64,000 bases of DNA from Nematopogon swammerdamellus (GCA_946902875.1 OX336353.1:19295151-19359150); one strand, 5' to 3'. Shown: positions 21,701-30,831, counted from the first letter of the stretch. The notes: a model not told the origin generated them from the sequence alone. Program-made: numbers and translations.

Positions 21701-21940
21701 GCTGAGTTCGAATTTGATATTGGTGACATATGTTGGAAGAAAACTTTCAAACAAAGCGATGCTACGGCTCACTTTGCAGCAAAGCTTGCTGCAAAATACG
21801 AGAAATGTAAAATAATTGGGAAATTTTCTCCTTTAATTTATGGACTTTCAGATTTGAAAGGTAAACGGTTCGCAGGTCGTTGGCATATTAAAGACCTGAA
21901 ACCTGACACAACTGCAACTGCAGTACGTTCTAGTACGTAG
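18686..21940 (+). CDS. pol: Pol polyprotein: protease, reverse transcriptase, RNase H, integrase
   Basis: Copies element RNA to DNA and inserts it. There is no ATG at the start of the open frame (the codon at 18707 is GTG), so expression by -1 frameshift from gag is inferred. Numbering from 18707: aspartic protease DSG at 66-68; reverse transcriptase YLDD at 379-382; RNase H HTDAS at about 529; integrase zinc finger with H721/H728 and C758/C761; catalytic D791, D851 and E887, spaced 35 between the last two (DD35E). It ends with a GPY/F-like segment and the stop at 21938-21940. All key residues are present and no stops interrupt 1077 codons. The gene is intact. Confidence 0.96.
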   Translation, partial: LKPVHGDVTKPRTSISTSGHFDPADWKNWLDTISTFFKSYHLSSILFDDTNDRLRPYVTVKTNNDVNICGLLDSGSPISILGDYSHKILEGKGFSAHNSSGVYVRSASGDKLDSIGCIYLDLEFNDLCRTVRFHIIPGIKDKVIFGLDFWNSFKLAPEVLQNVACLCEDNFRDVSSIEFCKSKEHLANFDDLTNEQKLLADKVIEQFENISAEKAGLGRTTLCEHNIETVGNPIRRRNNRLSPVKLKALFKELDRMLQLDVVEPSESPWCSPVLLRQKKDESWRFCLDSRQLNAVTKRDSYNLPYISSILDSLREAKFLSSIDLSSAFWQIPLVKEAREKTAFYVPNRGLYHFKVLPFGLTNAPARQQRLMDSIFGPEFDDKVFCYLDDIIIISKSFSEHLELLLKVKERLEKANLTINRGKSQFFRRELKYLGHVVDEHGLRPDPEKVKALLEYPPPKNRKELKRFLGVIGYHRRFIPNFSTIAAPLNKLTSTAKGTPPFQWSDEADKAFGELILTLANTPVMSCPDYTKPFEVHTDASGYGIGAMLCQNIDGVEKPVAFMSRSLNKHERNYSATEREALGVLAALEHWRCYIENGQTTKVYTDHSSLRWFLNLDNPTGRLARWSVRLAPFDIEIIHRKGALNVVPDALSRAVPVSSIQNNRDSEPDDWYDKIYTQCQDDPQSFSNFKVEDGKLYRYSRSKYDHNNEFDWKLVLRKAQRNSILEEYHCEPTAGHFGIFKTYKRISLLYYWPKMYLDVIKLVKECETCQAYKHSRRAPLGLMGNPKICDRPFQSLSIDLVGPLPRSVNGHCYILVVTCCFTKYCLIFPLRKAIAPSIIKHLENNVFLVHGVPRTIIMDNGTQFTSRAMKTFLENYKVPQIHFTANYSPQVNTVERYNQTIETAISSFVGSDHRHWDKNLNKINFAINNSVNEATGFTPAFLVFGRELVLDGSLYSKSKDGDVQETFAPRDLYSENIGNLAHIFDKVQKKLYFAHEKSKNRYDLRRAEFEFDIGDICWKKTFKQSDATAHFAAKLAAKYEKCKIIGKFSPLIYGLSDLKGKRFAGRWHIKDLKPDTTATAVRSST

Positions 21941-22669
21941 GCATGTTATTATATTTACTGTTATTATACTAACACTATTATACATATTTTTTAATAATAC
22001 TATCGGTGTAGTCAGAAGTTTATTTTTATTCTTATCACTCATCTACCTGTGCAATTCAGAAAACTTAATCTGGTCTTGTAACAAACCTAAATTAAAACTA
22101 GAAACACTTCCATCCAAGTCATATACTGAAAAATCATACTAAATAGCTAACATTCAGGAACATGAAACCCTAGGACATTTAATACACAGCTATTCACCAC
22201 GCATTAGGAATTCGAGCGGTAGCAACTCGTTAAATAGCCTTCAGCTAAAACTTTGCATTGTTAGTAATGTTTTAAACATTGTTTGCACCCTAGATATGCA
22301 AAGTTCTGATCGTGGTGCATAGGTGCACTCTTGGTTCCGTACGATGCTGGAGTATGGAAATGGGAGAACGCGGTCAGGCAAAATTTCCTAATGTCGGGGA
22401 TAATGAGCAGTATTAGGTGCCTAGTACAAGTGGGGTGGGAGCGTTCTGGTCATAATGATGGCCAACCGCACCGTGTTGTAGGCCTCGTCAGTACATAAGC
22501 GACTGCGACGGCAGAATGGATGAGAAGTGTGAAAGAGAAGAACGAATGAGGAAGTATAGATGAGAGTATGAATGGAGCACCACACAAACACCAAGTTTCT
22601 GAAGTTGCTGACGTGGGTGAGTCTTCGCACGTCACAGGATTGAATTTTAACGGGGTTTAAATTCAAACC
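21941..22669 (+). other. Gypsy 3-prime untranslated region, no env
   Basis: About 730 bases without a plus-strand frame resembling an envelope protein. This argues for an intracellular, non-enveloped element. Confidence 0.7.
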
Positions 22670-22684
22670 CAAGCGGAGGGGTAT
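22670..22684 (+). other. Polypurine tract
   Basis: aagcggagggg followed by tat directly precedes the 3-prime LTR; purine-rich and in the position where plus-strand DNA synthesis is primed. Confidence 0.75.
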
Positions 22685-23764
22685 TGTTACGGGGGAAAAT
22701 CCGCCGTACAATGACTTTCGTCTACTGCTGTAAATTATTTAAAATAAGATTGTGTCTGGAGATTGTCAAATTTGACATGCGCAAAGCGGACGACGGATGT
22801 CACTGACTTGAAAAACTAAGACGGACTATAAAAAGCTTCCGTAGAGAAATTGTAAATATAATTGCATCTAGGATGGATAATCTAGCGATATAAGTTCAAG
22901 CGGCATCTCAACCGTGTACTGAGGCGAACTAGCAATGGTGAGTGGGGTTTATTTTGGATAAACATTTTCTCTTTGTAAAAATATATGTAGGTACAATTTG
23001 TAATCCATGGCCTTAGGCGTGGATTAGAAGGCAAAGATTCTTATTCATTACAAAGCCTGCACATGTTTGTCAACAGTGGCTGTGTTGTGCATTGATACGC
23101 CGTAGGTTTTATGATAAAACTTGTATTACATCAAACCTGTGTTTGATCGACAGTTCGCGGTCAGGAGGCTGTGTGCCGATTCCTGTGAAGTCTGCCTTCA
23201 CCTAGACACCAGTGCACAGCGTAAACCCGTGTCACTCGAGCCGTTCCCGGGGAGGCGTCTGTAGGATCTGGTGATGTCGCGGTCCACGTGTGCGGAGCCT
23301 CGACAAGACTGTCTTGAGGCTCACAGCTGAGTGACATCTGTTCCATTTTTACACGCTAGGACATTACTCGTTGTTACGTGTTATCGTCGTGGTGTGAGCC
23401 TAGGGTGCGACCCTGATTCGATTATCCGTTACCGGTTACCTGGTTATCTTTTACTTGTTTTACCTGGTTATCAAAACCAAGGTAAAAATACCTGGTTATA
23501 TTTTATGAAGTTCTGTAACTAGTTCTCTTGTCTCTCTTGTTCTTCTTGTTACCTGGTTATAATGCCTGATTAGTTAGGAGTATTCTGATTTGTCTAGTTA
23601 ATGGAAGCTTCTTAGGTATTTAGGTATTTTATAAGACCGCTCGAAATTACCACCGAACCTCGATCTTCTAGCTTTAATTAAAATAAAATAAATTACCATT
23701 GGTTAAATAAAATAGTTTTCATTCTGTGAATCTTTTATTCTATTTTTGAACCATGAAGGTAACA
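22685..23764 (+). repeat. 3-prime LTR of the gypsy element
   Basis: Same 1080-bp sequence as the 5-prime LTR, one substitution seen by eye. Ends gtaaca, followed by the target copy aagt. Confidence 0.97.
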
Positions 23765-23841
23765 AAGTGTCATCATATTTTGCATCAGAAATAACTCTTA
23801 TTGTTTTTTTTTTTGTAATATTAGAATGCTATGTTATACAT
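23765..23841 (-). pseudogene. LINE fragment, continuation upstream of the gypsy insertion
   Basis: The minus strand reads IRVISDAKYDD, joining TCRPLF across the 4-bp target duplication. An 11-base A-run lies just upstream. The remnant ends at the R2-group element. Confidence 0.7.
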
Positions 23842-26800
23842 GATACGTAATTTATTTAATAAATAACAAAAAAGTAATACTAATAACTAAAGAAATAAAC
23901 CTACCTAACAAACATTAAAATAACTATCAAAAGGGGCATTTTCAAATGTTCCTAGAACACTTGCTGCATTACCCCGCTGGATGGCAAGGCTTACCCTTTG
24001 AATGAAGTAGGCCTTTGATTGCGGGACGCCAGTTGCGTCCACCAGCAGAGGCCCAAGCCTCTTCAAGAAGCTTTTGGCTTCACTGCTCCACGGACCGAGC
24101 GTTTCAACCGCAAACGCAACAAATTCGAAATCTTGAATAATATTTGAATATTTGTTGCGTTTGAGGCTCTCCGCTCCGGCCGCGGCCGCGCCAGCCGCTC
24201 TTGAAGAGGCCCGAACGTGACTTGGAGCCAATGTGTCCACACAAGTGGCGTCCCACATCAATGACCTACCCTTAGCCCATGGCACCAGGGTGATACCATC
24301 GGGCCTCTTGCCATCCAGCCGGGAATAACCGCAAGGTTCTAGGATGCACGGTATGTTTGCTGTCAGAAGCGTGGACTTTATAATAAAATTTAAATTTTGA
24401 TGCCTGGAGTTTCTACCTGCACTTTTGATACATGATAGTCCGTGGTGGCCATATATGTCGACTGGTGACCCACACACACAAATATGACTTTCACAAATTT
24501 TGAGGCCTAAACGAAGTGCAACCGAAATTTTGGTGGTTTTCTGATCTAATAAAGTCCCTAGGTGACTCGATGGGTAAGCTTCAAGCCACGCTCCAGATTC
24601 TTTTTCTGAAACCGCCAAAATACGTGCACGATTAATTTCATTACAATTTTCAAGGAGAATGTTATGTTTCATTTTGACTATTGGAATATCCCACTTGGAC
24701 TGGGCGACAGCTTGGCTTGGACACGGTGGTTGTTCGTCGGGACAAAGCACCTTCCAAGCAGAAACGGCTTCTTCGAAGTACGAAATCTCAAACTCACATA
24801 GTGAGGGACTTAATATCGAACCAATGAGAGCTGACGTACTATTAATTGAAGAAATGAAGGCCGGTAGACAAATATCCTCCACCTTTCTCAGACCGATTCC
24901 ACCGTATTTTACGGGTAAAGTTGCTTGTTGCCAGGACGAATCAGTCAATTTCGAATTCAACAATTTTTCCAAGTTACAACGCAGAGAGTTATCAATTGAA
25001 TTAATCAAATCGTTTTCCTTCCAAATCGGACTTGAGCGCAGAAAATAAGTGAGTTTCGGCATGTATATACAGTGGCGAAGCAAAAATAAAGCGATATGTG
25101 TATTAATGTCTTCCAATCGTTCACAAAATTTCGATATCGTCTCTGTTTTCTTCTCAATCAGTGGGCGTATACCTTCGGAAGTAACTGGAGCACCAAGAAG
25201 ATAAAAGTTATCGTTTTCTAGAACTTGTATGTTTGGCGCTATTTCGTTGAACTTCTTAATAATTTCATCTTTTTCATCGTCCGATTTGAAAACATAAATT
25301 TCACATTTAGAAAAATTTAAATGAAGCCCGATTTCTTTGAAAGCAGTGATTATTGTATTTAAGTCTGTCAATACTGTGTCAACTTTCCCGCCCAAAGTTC
25401 CGTCGTCCAGGTACCATATATTCAGCTCTGAAGTTATTTGTTCAATAATACTATGGATTGACAGACTGAATATAGCCGGGCCCAGTGGATCTCCCTGCTG
25501 GCAACCAACGCTTGATGAAATTGGATCATTTTGATTGTAGAATAGATGAGTTGGTGAAGCATAGCATTGCCAGAGGTATGGGTAAATTTCGGGGATATTG
25601 TTTTGTATGGAATTGAGCATTGAGTCTCGTTCTAAACTGTTAAAGGCATTTTTTACATCGACTTTTATTATAACTTCAGCTTCTTTTTTTCTTGTTTTGT
25701 ATGTTCGCACTGAGTGTACCGCTGCTTCACATCCTCCCTTGGTAGCAAAGCCTAGCTGTATTGGGCGAAATTTGGAGCCAAGCTTTCTGTAGATGCGGTT
25801 GCAGGCCAGTTTAGAAACCAATCTTCTGAAAGTACAGCCGACAGCTATTGGACGAACGCCACCACATTTTTTGTTTAAGGCAAAAAGGCTGGCCCCATAC
25901 AGAAAAGGCACAAACGAAGCAATGACTTTGCCGGAAAGCATAAGGTTACATAATTTTGATAATTCTATTAGAAGTTCTGTACCCGCCACACCATTTGAGG
26001 TTGATGTTAGATCTTTCAAATGCTGTGGTCTTAGACCGTCGATTCCACCAGCAGAACCATTTGGAAATGATGCGATTGCTGCTGCCACTGCTTGTTCGGT
26101 CACTATCATGTAATTAGGTTCGTCTGTGGGTGGATCTGGTAGCTGGAGTAGACGAGACGGCGTAGGGTGTTTGTCTTTCAGAGCATTGTACGTTTCTGAG
26201 CAATCAGTTGCGAGGTCTTCCTCCGATGACAGTAGACGAACAGCGCCTCGAATGTCACCGTCTGAAACTTTATTCTCCACACATTTTAAAAGATTACATC
26301 CGGATTTTCGTAGCCTCGTTGTCTGTTGAATTTGGCCGTAATCATGTAACCGACTCTTCATTTTGCTGGTTAAAGATTTAGGATTCTGTTTGCTTTGTGG
26401 TTCGACGTTCAAGACTGTGTAAGTGAATAAGAAAAGTTCCTCCCAAGAATTTTGAGTGTTGTTATCTATGCACGATTTGATAACTTCCTTTAGTTTGGAG
26501 GCAACTGCAAATCTAGCTCCACGGGGGATTCTCCTTATGACTGGAACTTTCACTTTGTAACTTCGTAATTTGTGTAAAAATGTATCACTCGCTCCATGAT
26601 GCTGAGTAGAAAAGGTTACGGTGTCCAAATTTAAATGAGGTTGTGATGAATGTATCTGGCTAGGGCGATGACCTCTTGAGGTATGAATTTTGAGTCCACG
26701 CTCACCTCGGAAATATCGAATGTCCGCACAGAGAGGACAGCGGATCTGTGGATTGTGTTGAAGTTGCGTCGGGAGTTGCGAGGAACTGTCAGATTGAGCC

Positions 26801-26995
26801 AGTAAATTTTGTGTAGCGGTCTGATGTACGACACTCGTTTGGTCAGTTGAAATCATTGATTATTACCTACCCCAAATAAAAATAAAATACTATTAAACAA
26901 TAATGTAAGGACTAAAAGTAAATAAATAAAACTTAGCAGAAAATGACAAGGAAAAAATACAGTTGACAGTTTTTTTTTTTTAAATCTTGAATGTA
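23842..26995 (-). mobile_element. R2-group non-LTR retrotransposon, apparently full length
   Basis: One long minus-strand ORF with about 60 bases of 3-prime UTR and about 140 bases of 5-prime UTR. The flanks carry the same 11-mer atgttatacat (23831-23841 and 26996-27006), a candidate target duplication. The 3-prime end matches that of a truncated second copy at 28955. It sits in repeat DNA, not 28S rDNA. Confidence 0.8.
23905..26856 (-). CDS. R2-group ORF: zinc finger, reverse transcriptase, restriction-like endonuclease
   Basis: 983 codons, intact. The protein should nick target DNA and prime reverse transcription there. N-terminal C2H2 finger: C40, C43, H58, H63. Reverse transcriptase: DVKNAFNSL (D400), GCQQGDPLG (about 451) and YLDDG (482-485). 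C-terminal part: CVCGSP with C793/C795, H804/H805 and C809, then RPDG (851-854) and WDATCVDT (about 868), which fits the CCHC knuckle plus PD-D endonuclease of R2-like elements. R2 proteins are usually about 1100 residues with one to three fingers, so this is slightly short. The exact clade (R2, NeSL, HERO or another) cannot be settled from motifs. Position outside rDNA argues against R2 proper. The start is the first ATG, directly after an AT-rich non-coding stretch. Confidence 0.9.
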   Translation of the reverse strand: MISTDQTSVVHQTATQNLLAQSDSSSQLPTQLQHNPQIRCPLCADIRYFRGERGLKIHTSRGHRPSQIHSSQPHLNLDTVTFSTQHHGASDTFLHKLRSYKVKVPVIRRIPRGARFAVASKLKEVIKSCIDNNTQNSWEELFLFTYTVLNVEPQSKQNPKSLTSKMKSRLHDYGQIQQTTRLRKSGCNLLKCVENKVSDGDIRGAVRLLSSEEDLATDCSETYNALKDKHPTPSRLLQLPDPPTDEPNYMIVTEQAVAAAIASFPNGSAGGIDGLRPQHLKDLTSTSNGVAGTELLIELSKLCNLMLSGKVIASFVPFLYGASLFALNKKCGGVRPIAVGCTFRRLVSKLACNRIYRKLGSKFRPIQLGFATKGGCEAAVHSVRTYKTRKKEAEVIIKVDVKNAFNSLERDSMLNSIQNNIPEIYPYLWQCYASPTHLFYNQNDPISSSVGCQQGDPLGPAIFSLSIHSIIEQITSELNIWYLDDGTLGGKVDTVLTDLNTIITAFKEIGLHLNFSKCEIYVFKSDDEKDEIIKKFNEIAPNIQVLENDNFYLLGAPVTSEGIRPLIEKKTETISKFCERLEDINTHIALFLLRHCIYMPKLTYFLRSSPIWKENDLINSIDNSLRCNLEKLLNSKLTDSSWQQATLPVKYGGIGLRKVEDICLPAFISSINSTSALIGSILSPSLCEFEISYFEEAVSAWKVLCPDEQPPCPSQAVAQSKWDIPIVKMKHNILLENCNEINRARILAVSEKESGAWLEAYPSSHLGTLLDQKTTKISVALRLGLKICESHICVCGSPVDIYGHHGLSCIKSAGRNSRHQNLNFIIKSTLLTANIPCILEPCGYSRLDGKRPDGITLVPWAKGRSLMWDATCVDTLAPSHVRASSRAAGAAAAGAESLKRNKYSNIIQDFEFVAFAVETLGPWSSEAKSFLKRLGPLLVDATGVPQSKAYFIQRVSLAIQRGNAASVLGTFENAPFDSYFNVC

Positions 26996-27012
26996 ATGTT
27001 ATACATTACATA

Positions 27013-27931
27013 GCTGTTCCGAAAATTTTTAGTGAAATGAAAAATAGTTAGAATATGAAAAAAATTTATTTACAGCTTTTCAAAATATTTCCCTCCAATC
27101 CCTATGCACTTATGCATTCGGGTGAACCAGGCTTCAAAACATTTAAAAAACGTATCTTGCGGGAGGTCGAAAAATAACCGCCGAAATTCTTCGACGGCCT
27201 CGTCTGCAGTGTTGAATTTTCGCCCGCGAAGCATTTTTTTTACCGTGGGAAATAAAAAAAATCGCATGGAGCTAAATCTGGGCTGTACGGAGGATGGGAT
27301 AACCTTTGTACCCCCGAAGTTGTCAAATAGTCCATGTTTCTACCGGTGTGTGAGCGGGCGCGTTATCTTGGTGAAAAAGCATGCCACGGACGCCGCTCCT
27401 TGGGCGCTCGCTATTCAACTCCCCGAAAGCTTGAGGCAGACAAACTTCGCAATACCAATCTTCAGTTCAGCCTGAATCTCCCGATGTGTAATGTGTCTAT
27501 TCTCCCGCAATAGCCACTCTACCCTGATGACGTTTTCATGAGTGACTGCAGTTGATGGTCGGCCGGGTCTGGGGTCATGGTTTAGGTTCTCTCGACCACG
27601 TTTAAATTCACGAAACCAATAAGTAACTGTTGGTAACGCAGGAGCAGACTGCCCAAAAGCAGCTTGCAAATTTTCGTGACATTCCTTGAAGGTTAACCCT
27701 AGTTTACAATCATAGAAAATCATAACACGAAAAGCTTCTCGCGAGACGTCCATTGTTGCAAATAAAATATGAGTGACGGATAACCGTCAAAAATATTTAA
27801 GAAAAGAACTACACATAGGTCGTTAATAATTTTCATCAAGGAGATTTGTATTTAAATTAGCCGTCAAATCAAAATAGTTTCAGGAAAAATTAAATTGTAT
27901 TTATTCTGTGGCTTACAATTTTCGGAACAGC
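27013..27931 (-). mobile_element. Mariner element with internal deletion
   Basis: Terminal inverted repeats: gctgttccgaaaatttttag at the left and, reversed, gctgttccgaaaattgtaag at the right. A TA precedes the left end but the right flank (cc) does not show it. The 919-bp length is below the usual about 1.3 kb. Confidence 0.88.
27070..27753 (-). pseudogene. Mariner transposase, deleted and frameshifted
   Basis: The N-terminal helix-turn-helix half is open from the ATG at 27753 (VTYWFREFKRGRENL, RPGRPST, ENRHITHREIQAEL). After about residue 100 a large internal piece is missing, including the first catalytic aspartate. Downstream, other frames give FHQDNAPAHT (second aspartate region) and YSPDLAPCDFF (third aspartate), separated by a one-base shift, then the C-terminal FFLFP...LRG and CIGIGGKYFEKL. 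The product cannot be an active transposase; the ends could still be moved in trans. Confidence 0.9.
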
Positions 27932-28125
27932 CCACGTACATTATTATAACGCCTGTCTTAACACCATAATGTTAGTTGGGCGGAGACGACCGTAAGGCGG
28001 ATTTTTTTTTTATAAAATAAATAGTTTAAATTTCAAAATCTTGGCCACACTTAGATACGTGTCGGTCTGCCTGTCAGTTGTGGCCTTGTGATTCGAAGAC
28101 AAAATAGAGTCGCGGTCTCATTGTC
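27932..28125. other. No gene seen
   Basis: Short unique interval before the 39-bp array. Confidence 0.4.
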
Positions 28126-28465
28126 ATAGTCAAAGAGTTTGTATTACGTTGCTGCTCTTTGGTCATAGTCAAAGAGTTCGTATTACGTCGCTGCTCTTTG
28201 GTCATAGTCAAAGAGTTTGTATTACGTCGCTGCTCTTTGGTCATAGTCAAAGAGTTTGTATTACGTCGCTGCTCTTTGGTCATAGTCAAAGAGTTTGTAT
28301 TACGTCGATGCTCTTTGGTCATAGTCAAAGAGTTTGTATTACGTAGCTGCTCTTTGGTCATAGTCAAAGAGTTTGTATTACGTCGCTGCTCTTTGGTCAT
28401 AGTCAAAGAGTTTGTATTACGTCGCTGCTCTTTGGTCATAGTCAAAGAGTTGTATTACGTCGCTG
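28126..28465. repeat. 39-bp tandem array, about 8.5 units
   Basis: Unit ggtcatagtcaaagagtttg plus tattacgtcgctgctcttt. Each unit contains caaagag and ctctttg, so one unit can fold as a 7-bp-stem hairpin. Units are nearly identical. The 39-base period leaves all frames open, which explains the long but meaningless frames here. No spacers, so not a CRISPR. Confidence 0.93.
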
Positions 28466-28500
28466 CGCATACAAACTCTTTGGCCATAGTATCATTTAGC
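28466..28500. repeat. Inverted half-unit closing the 39-bp array
   Basis: catacaaactctttggccat is the reverse complement of the gtcaaagagtttgta part of the array unit, so the array ends against an inverted copy. Confidence 0.7.
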
Positions 28501-28502
28501 AC

Positions 28503-28560
28503 AAAAAGCGGCCAAGTGCTAGTCGGACTCGCGCGCCGAGGGTTTCCGTACCACCACACA
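28503..28560 (+). repeat. E-repeat head
   Basis: ggccaagtgctagtcggact and cgagggtttccgtacc are the 5-prime landmarks of the E family; the rest is replaced by the palindromic complex that follows. Confidence 0.6.
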
Positions 28561-28569
28561 ATTATTATA

Positions 28570-29972
28570 TTACTAGCTGAGCCCGCGGCTCCGCTCGCGT
28601 GAAATTCGTATTCCAAAGAAGAATGTAAGTAACTAAGGGCGAGGCCGAAGGCCGAGCTGCGTTCAGGTAATCGAAAAACCTTCTTAAAGAAAGTAACTAA
28701 CTAAGGGCGAGGCCGAAGGCCGAGCTGCTTTTAGGTAAACGATAAACCTTTCTCAAATAAAGGAAGTAAGTAAGGGCGAGGCCGAAGGCCGAGCGTTCAG
28801 GAAGACGATAAACCTTCTGGAAGAAAGGAAGGAACTAAGTGCGAGGCCGAAGGCCGAGCTGCGTTCAGGTAAACCAAAAACCCTCTTCCGCCTTCGGGCC
28901 TCGCCCTTAAAGACTTCCTTTCTTCGATAGAATATAATATCGTTTACTCAATCTATTTATTTCATAAAAATAAAAAAGTAATATTAATAACTAAAGAATT
29001 AAACCTACCTAACAAACATTAAAATAACTATCAAAACGGGCATTTTCAAATGTTCTTAGAGCACTTGCGGCATTACCCCGCTGGATGGCAAGGCTTACCC
29101 TTTGAATGAAGTACATAAGCCCTTGATGGCGGGACACCAGTTGCGTCAACCAGCTCAAGCTTCTTTTGGCTTCACTGCTCCACGGACCGAGGGTTTCAAC
29201 CGCAAACGCTACTAATTCGAAATCTGGAATTATATTTCTATATTTGCTGCGTTTGAGGCTCTCCGCCCCAGCCTCGGCCGCGCCAGCCGCTCTTGAAGAT
29301 GTCCTAACGTGACTTGGAGCCAATGTGAGAACAAAAGTAGCGTCCCACATCAAAGAACTACCCATAGTCCATGGCACTAAGGTGATAGCATCGGGCCTCT
29401 TGCCATCCAGCCGGGAATAACCGCGAGGTTCCAGAATGCACGGTATATTTGCCGTTAGAAGCGTGGACTTTATAATAAAATTTAAATTAAATTAACTCAA
29501 TCTTAATATTAATTAACTTTATTCGAGATGGTTTAGCTTCTTCCTGAACGCAGCTCGGCCTTCGGCCTCGCCCTTAGTTACTTGCTTTCTTCGAGATGGT
29601 TTATCATTTGTCAGAACGTAGCTCGGCCTTCGGCCTCGCCTTAGTTACTTACTTTCTTCAAGATGATTTAGCTTCTTCCTGAACGCAGCTCGGCCTGCGG
29701 CCTCGCCCATAGTTACTTACTTTCTTCGAGAAGGTTTGTGGTCTTCCAGAATAGAGCTCGGCCTTCGGCCTCGCCCTTAGTTACTTACTTTCTTCAAGAA
29801 TGTTTTTCTTCTTCCTGAACTCAGCTCCGCCTTCCGCCTCGCCCTTAGTTACTTTCATCGAGAAAGAATATCGTTTACGTGAGCGCAGATCCGCCTTCGG
29901 GCCCGCCTTTAGTTACTTACTTTCTTTTTTTAAAATACGAATTTCACGCAAGCGAAGCCGCGGGCAACAGAT
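28570..29972. repeat. Palindromic array complex with inverted ends
   Basis: Outer ends are inverted: gcggctccgctcgcgtgaaa at about 28583 and tttcacgcaagcgaagccgc at about 29942. Left array (28625-28915): four units of about 65 bp with gggcgaggccgaaggccgag. One inverted unit follows at about 28885-28935. Right array (29520-29930): six units of the reverse sequence ctcggccttcggcctcgccc. A truncated R2-group copy lies between the arrays. Confidence 0.85.
28955..29494 (-). pseudogene. 5-prime-truncated second copy of the R2-group element
   Basis: The minus strand repeats the last third of the R2-group protein (SLMWDAT, LAPSHVR, AVETLGPWSSEAK, YFIQRVSLAIQRGNAAS, FDSYFNVC) and the same short 3-prime UTR. 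The conserved region continues upstream in another frame to about 29470. It is flanked by a 9-bp duplication, actcaatct, at 28946-28954 and 29495-29503, the mark of an independent target-primed insertion. Frame damage makes it non-functional. Confidence 0.9.
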
Positions 29973-30104
29973 ATATAAATTTTATTGCACCAATGACAGC
30001 GACAAAACTTCGACTTTCAATTATTATTTTTATTTATCAAACAATTTGTCACCGGCCAGCTCACGTCGAGATGACAGTTCTCCGTTGTCAACATGACATT
30101 TAAA
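29973..30104. other. No gene seen
   Basis: Short AT-rich interval between the palindromic complex and the duplicated repeat. Confidence 0.35.
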
Positions 30105-30765
30105 ATTGTTTTTTACCTTTACTTTGGATTACGTGATTTTTATTATATTTTTTAATTATTATGTTCATCCGGGATATACACTGTCACTATAAAAAGTTTC
30201 GTCAAATTCCGTTCAGTGGTTTTTGCGAGATGCGCGTACAAATAGACATTTTTGCATTTACGGTTTTATGATATGTATAGAAATAATAGATATGTATTTG
30301 ATATGTATAGACTATTGTGTTCAAGTTATAAAAAAGAAGAACTGTCATTTTTGTTGTATCTACTTATTTTTAAATTTCGAATGAATATTTTATTCAAATT
30401 GTATTTGTTGCCAGTTCTCAATATATAATTATGTACTTTGGACTACGTGATTTTAAACGCGCAATAATGTTTATAATTGTGAATATTTTTTTATTTTTGT
30501 TATTTTTTTTTACGTATTATGTTAACCCGGCATATAAACTGCCACTATACAAAGTTTCGTCTAATTCCGTTCAGTGGTTTTTGCGTGATGCGCGTACAGA
30601 CAAACAAACAAACAAACAAACAAAAATTTTAAAAACTGTTCTAACATGTTCAGTATCTCATTTTAAGCCACCCTGGTTAGTTTTTTTCCGAATACATTCA
30701 ATGTACAGACTTTCTTACCTCTACGATTTTATTATATGTATAGATTATTTGTTGCTTTACTTCAG
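30105..30765 (+). repeat. Two direct copies of a dispersed repeat with ccgttcagtggtttttgcg
   Basis: Copy 1 (about 30115-30300) and copy 2 (about 30430-30745) share tactttgga, tacgtgattt, ttccgttcagtggtttttgc, gatgcgcgtaca and the end ttatgatatgtatag or ttatatgtatag. Copy 2 also has a caaacaaacaaac run. Together with the gcccgcggcttcgctcgcgt ends nearby, they look like parts of one common family. Confidence 0.65.
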
Positions 30766-30831
30766 AATTTGCACCAAGTTTGACGCTTGTATGTATTACC
30801 GTTTTTTTTTTTACGATAGAGCAAAATATAA
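30766..30831 (-). repeat. Inverted scrap of the repeat seen at 2.5 and 47.5 kb
   Basis: aagtttgacgcttgtatgta and tacgatagagcaaaa are the reverse of the segments at about 2547-2595 and 47545-47600. Confidence 0.6.

Larger units (their letters stand above)
15719..23764 (+). mobile_element. Ty3/gypsy LTR retrotransposon, 8046 bp, near intact
   Basis: Two 1080-bp LTRs start tgttac and end gtaaca and are flanked by the same 4-bp duplication aagt (15715-15718 and 23765-23768). Between them lie a tRNA-Lys-type primer site, gag, pol in the order protease, reverse transcriptase, RNase H, integrase (the Ty3/gypsy order), and a purine tract. By eye the LTRs differ at only one position (about 16705 C, 23671 T), so insertion is recent. 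There is no envelope gene in the 740 bases after pol. The only obvious lesion is a stop early in gag. Confidence 0.97.

Noticed and set aside
21941..22669. Envelope gene in the gypsy element
   Set aside because: No plus-strand frame of useful length between pol and the 3-prime LTR.
28126..28465. CRISPR-like direct repeats
   Set aside because: No unique spacers; units are contiguous and the DNA is eukaryotic.
28074..28602. Open frames of 123-147 codons over the 39-bp array
   Set aside because: 39 is a multiple of three, so repeated units stay open in every phase on both strands.
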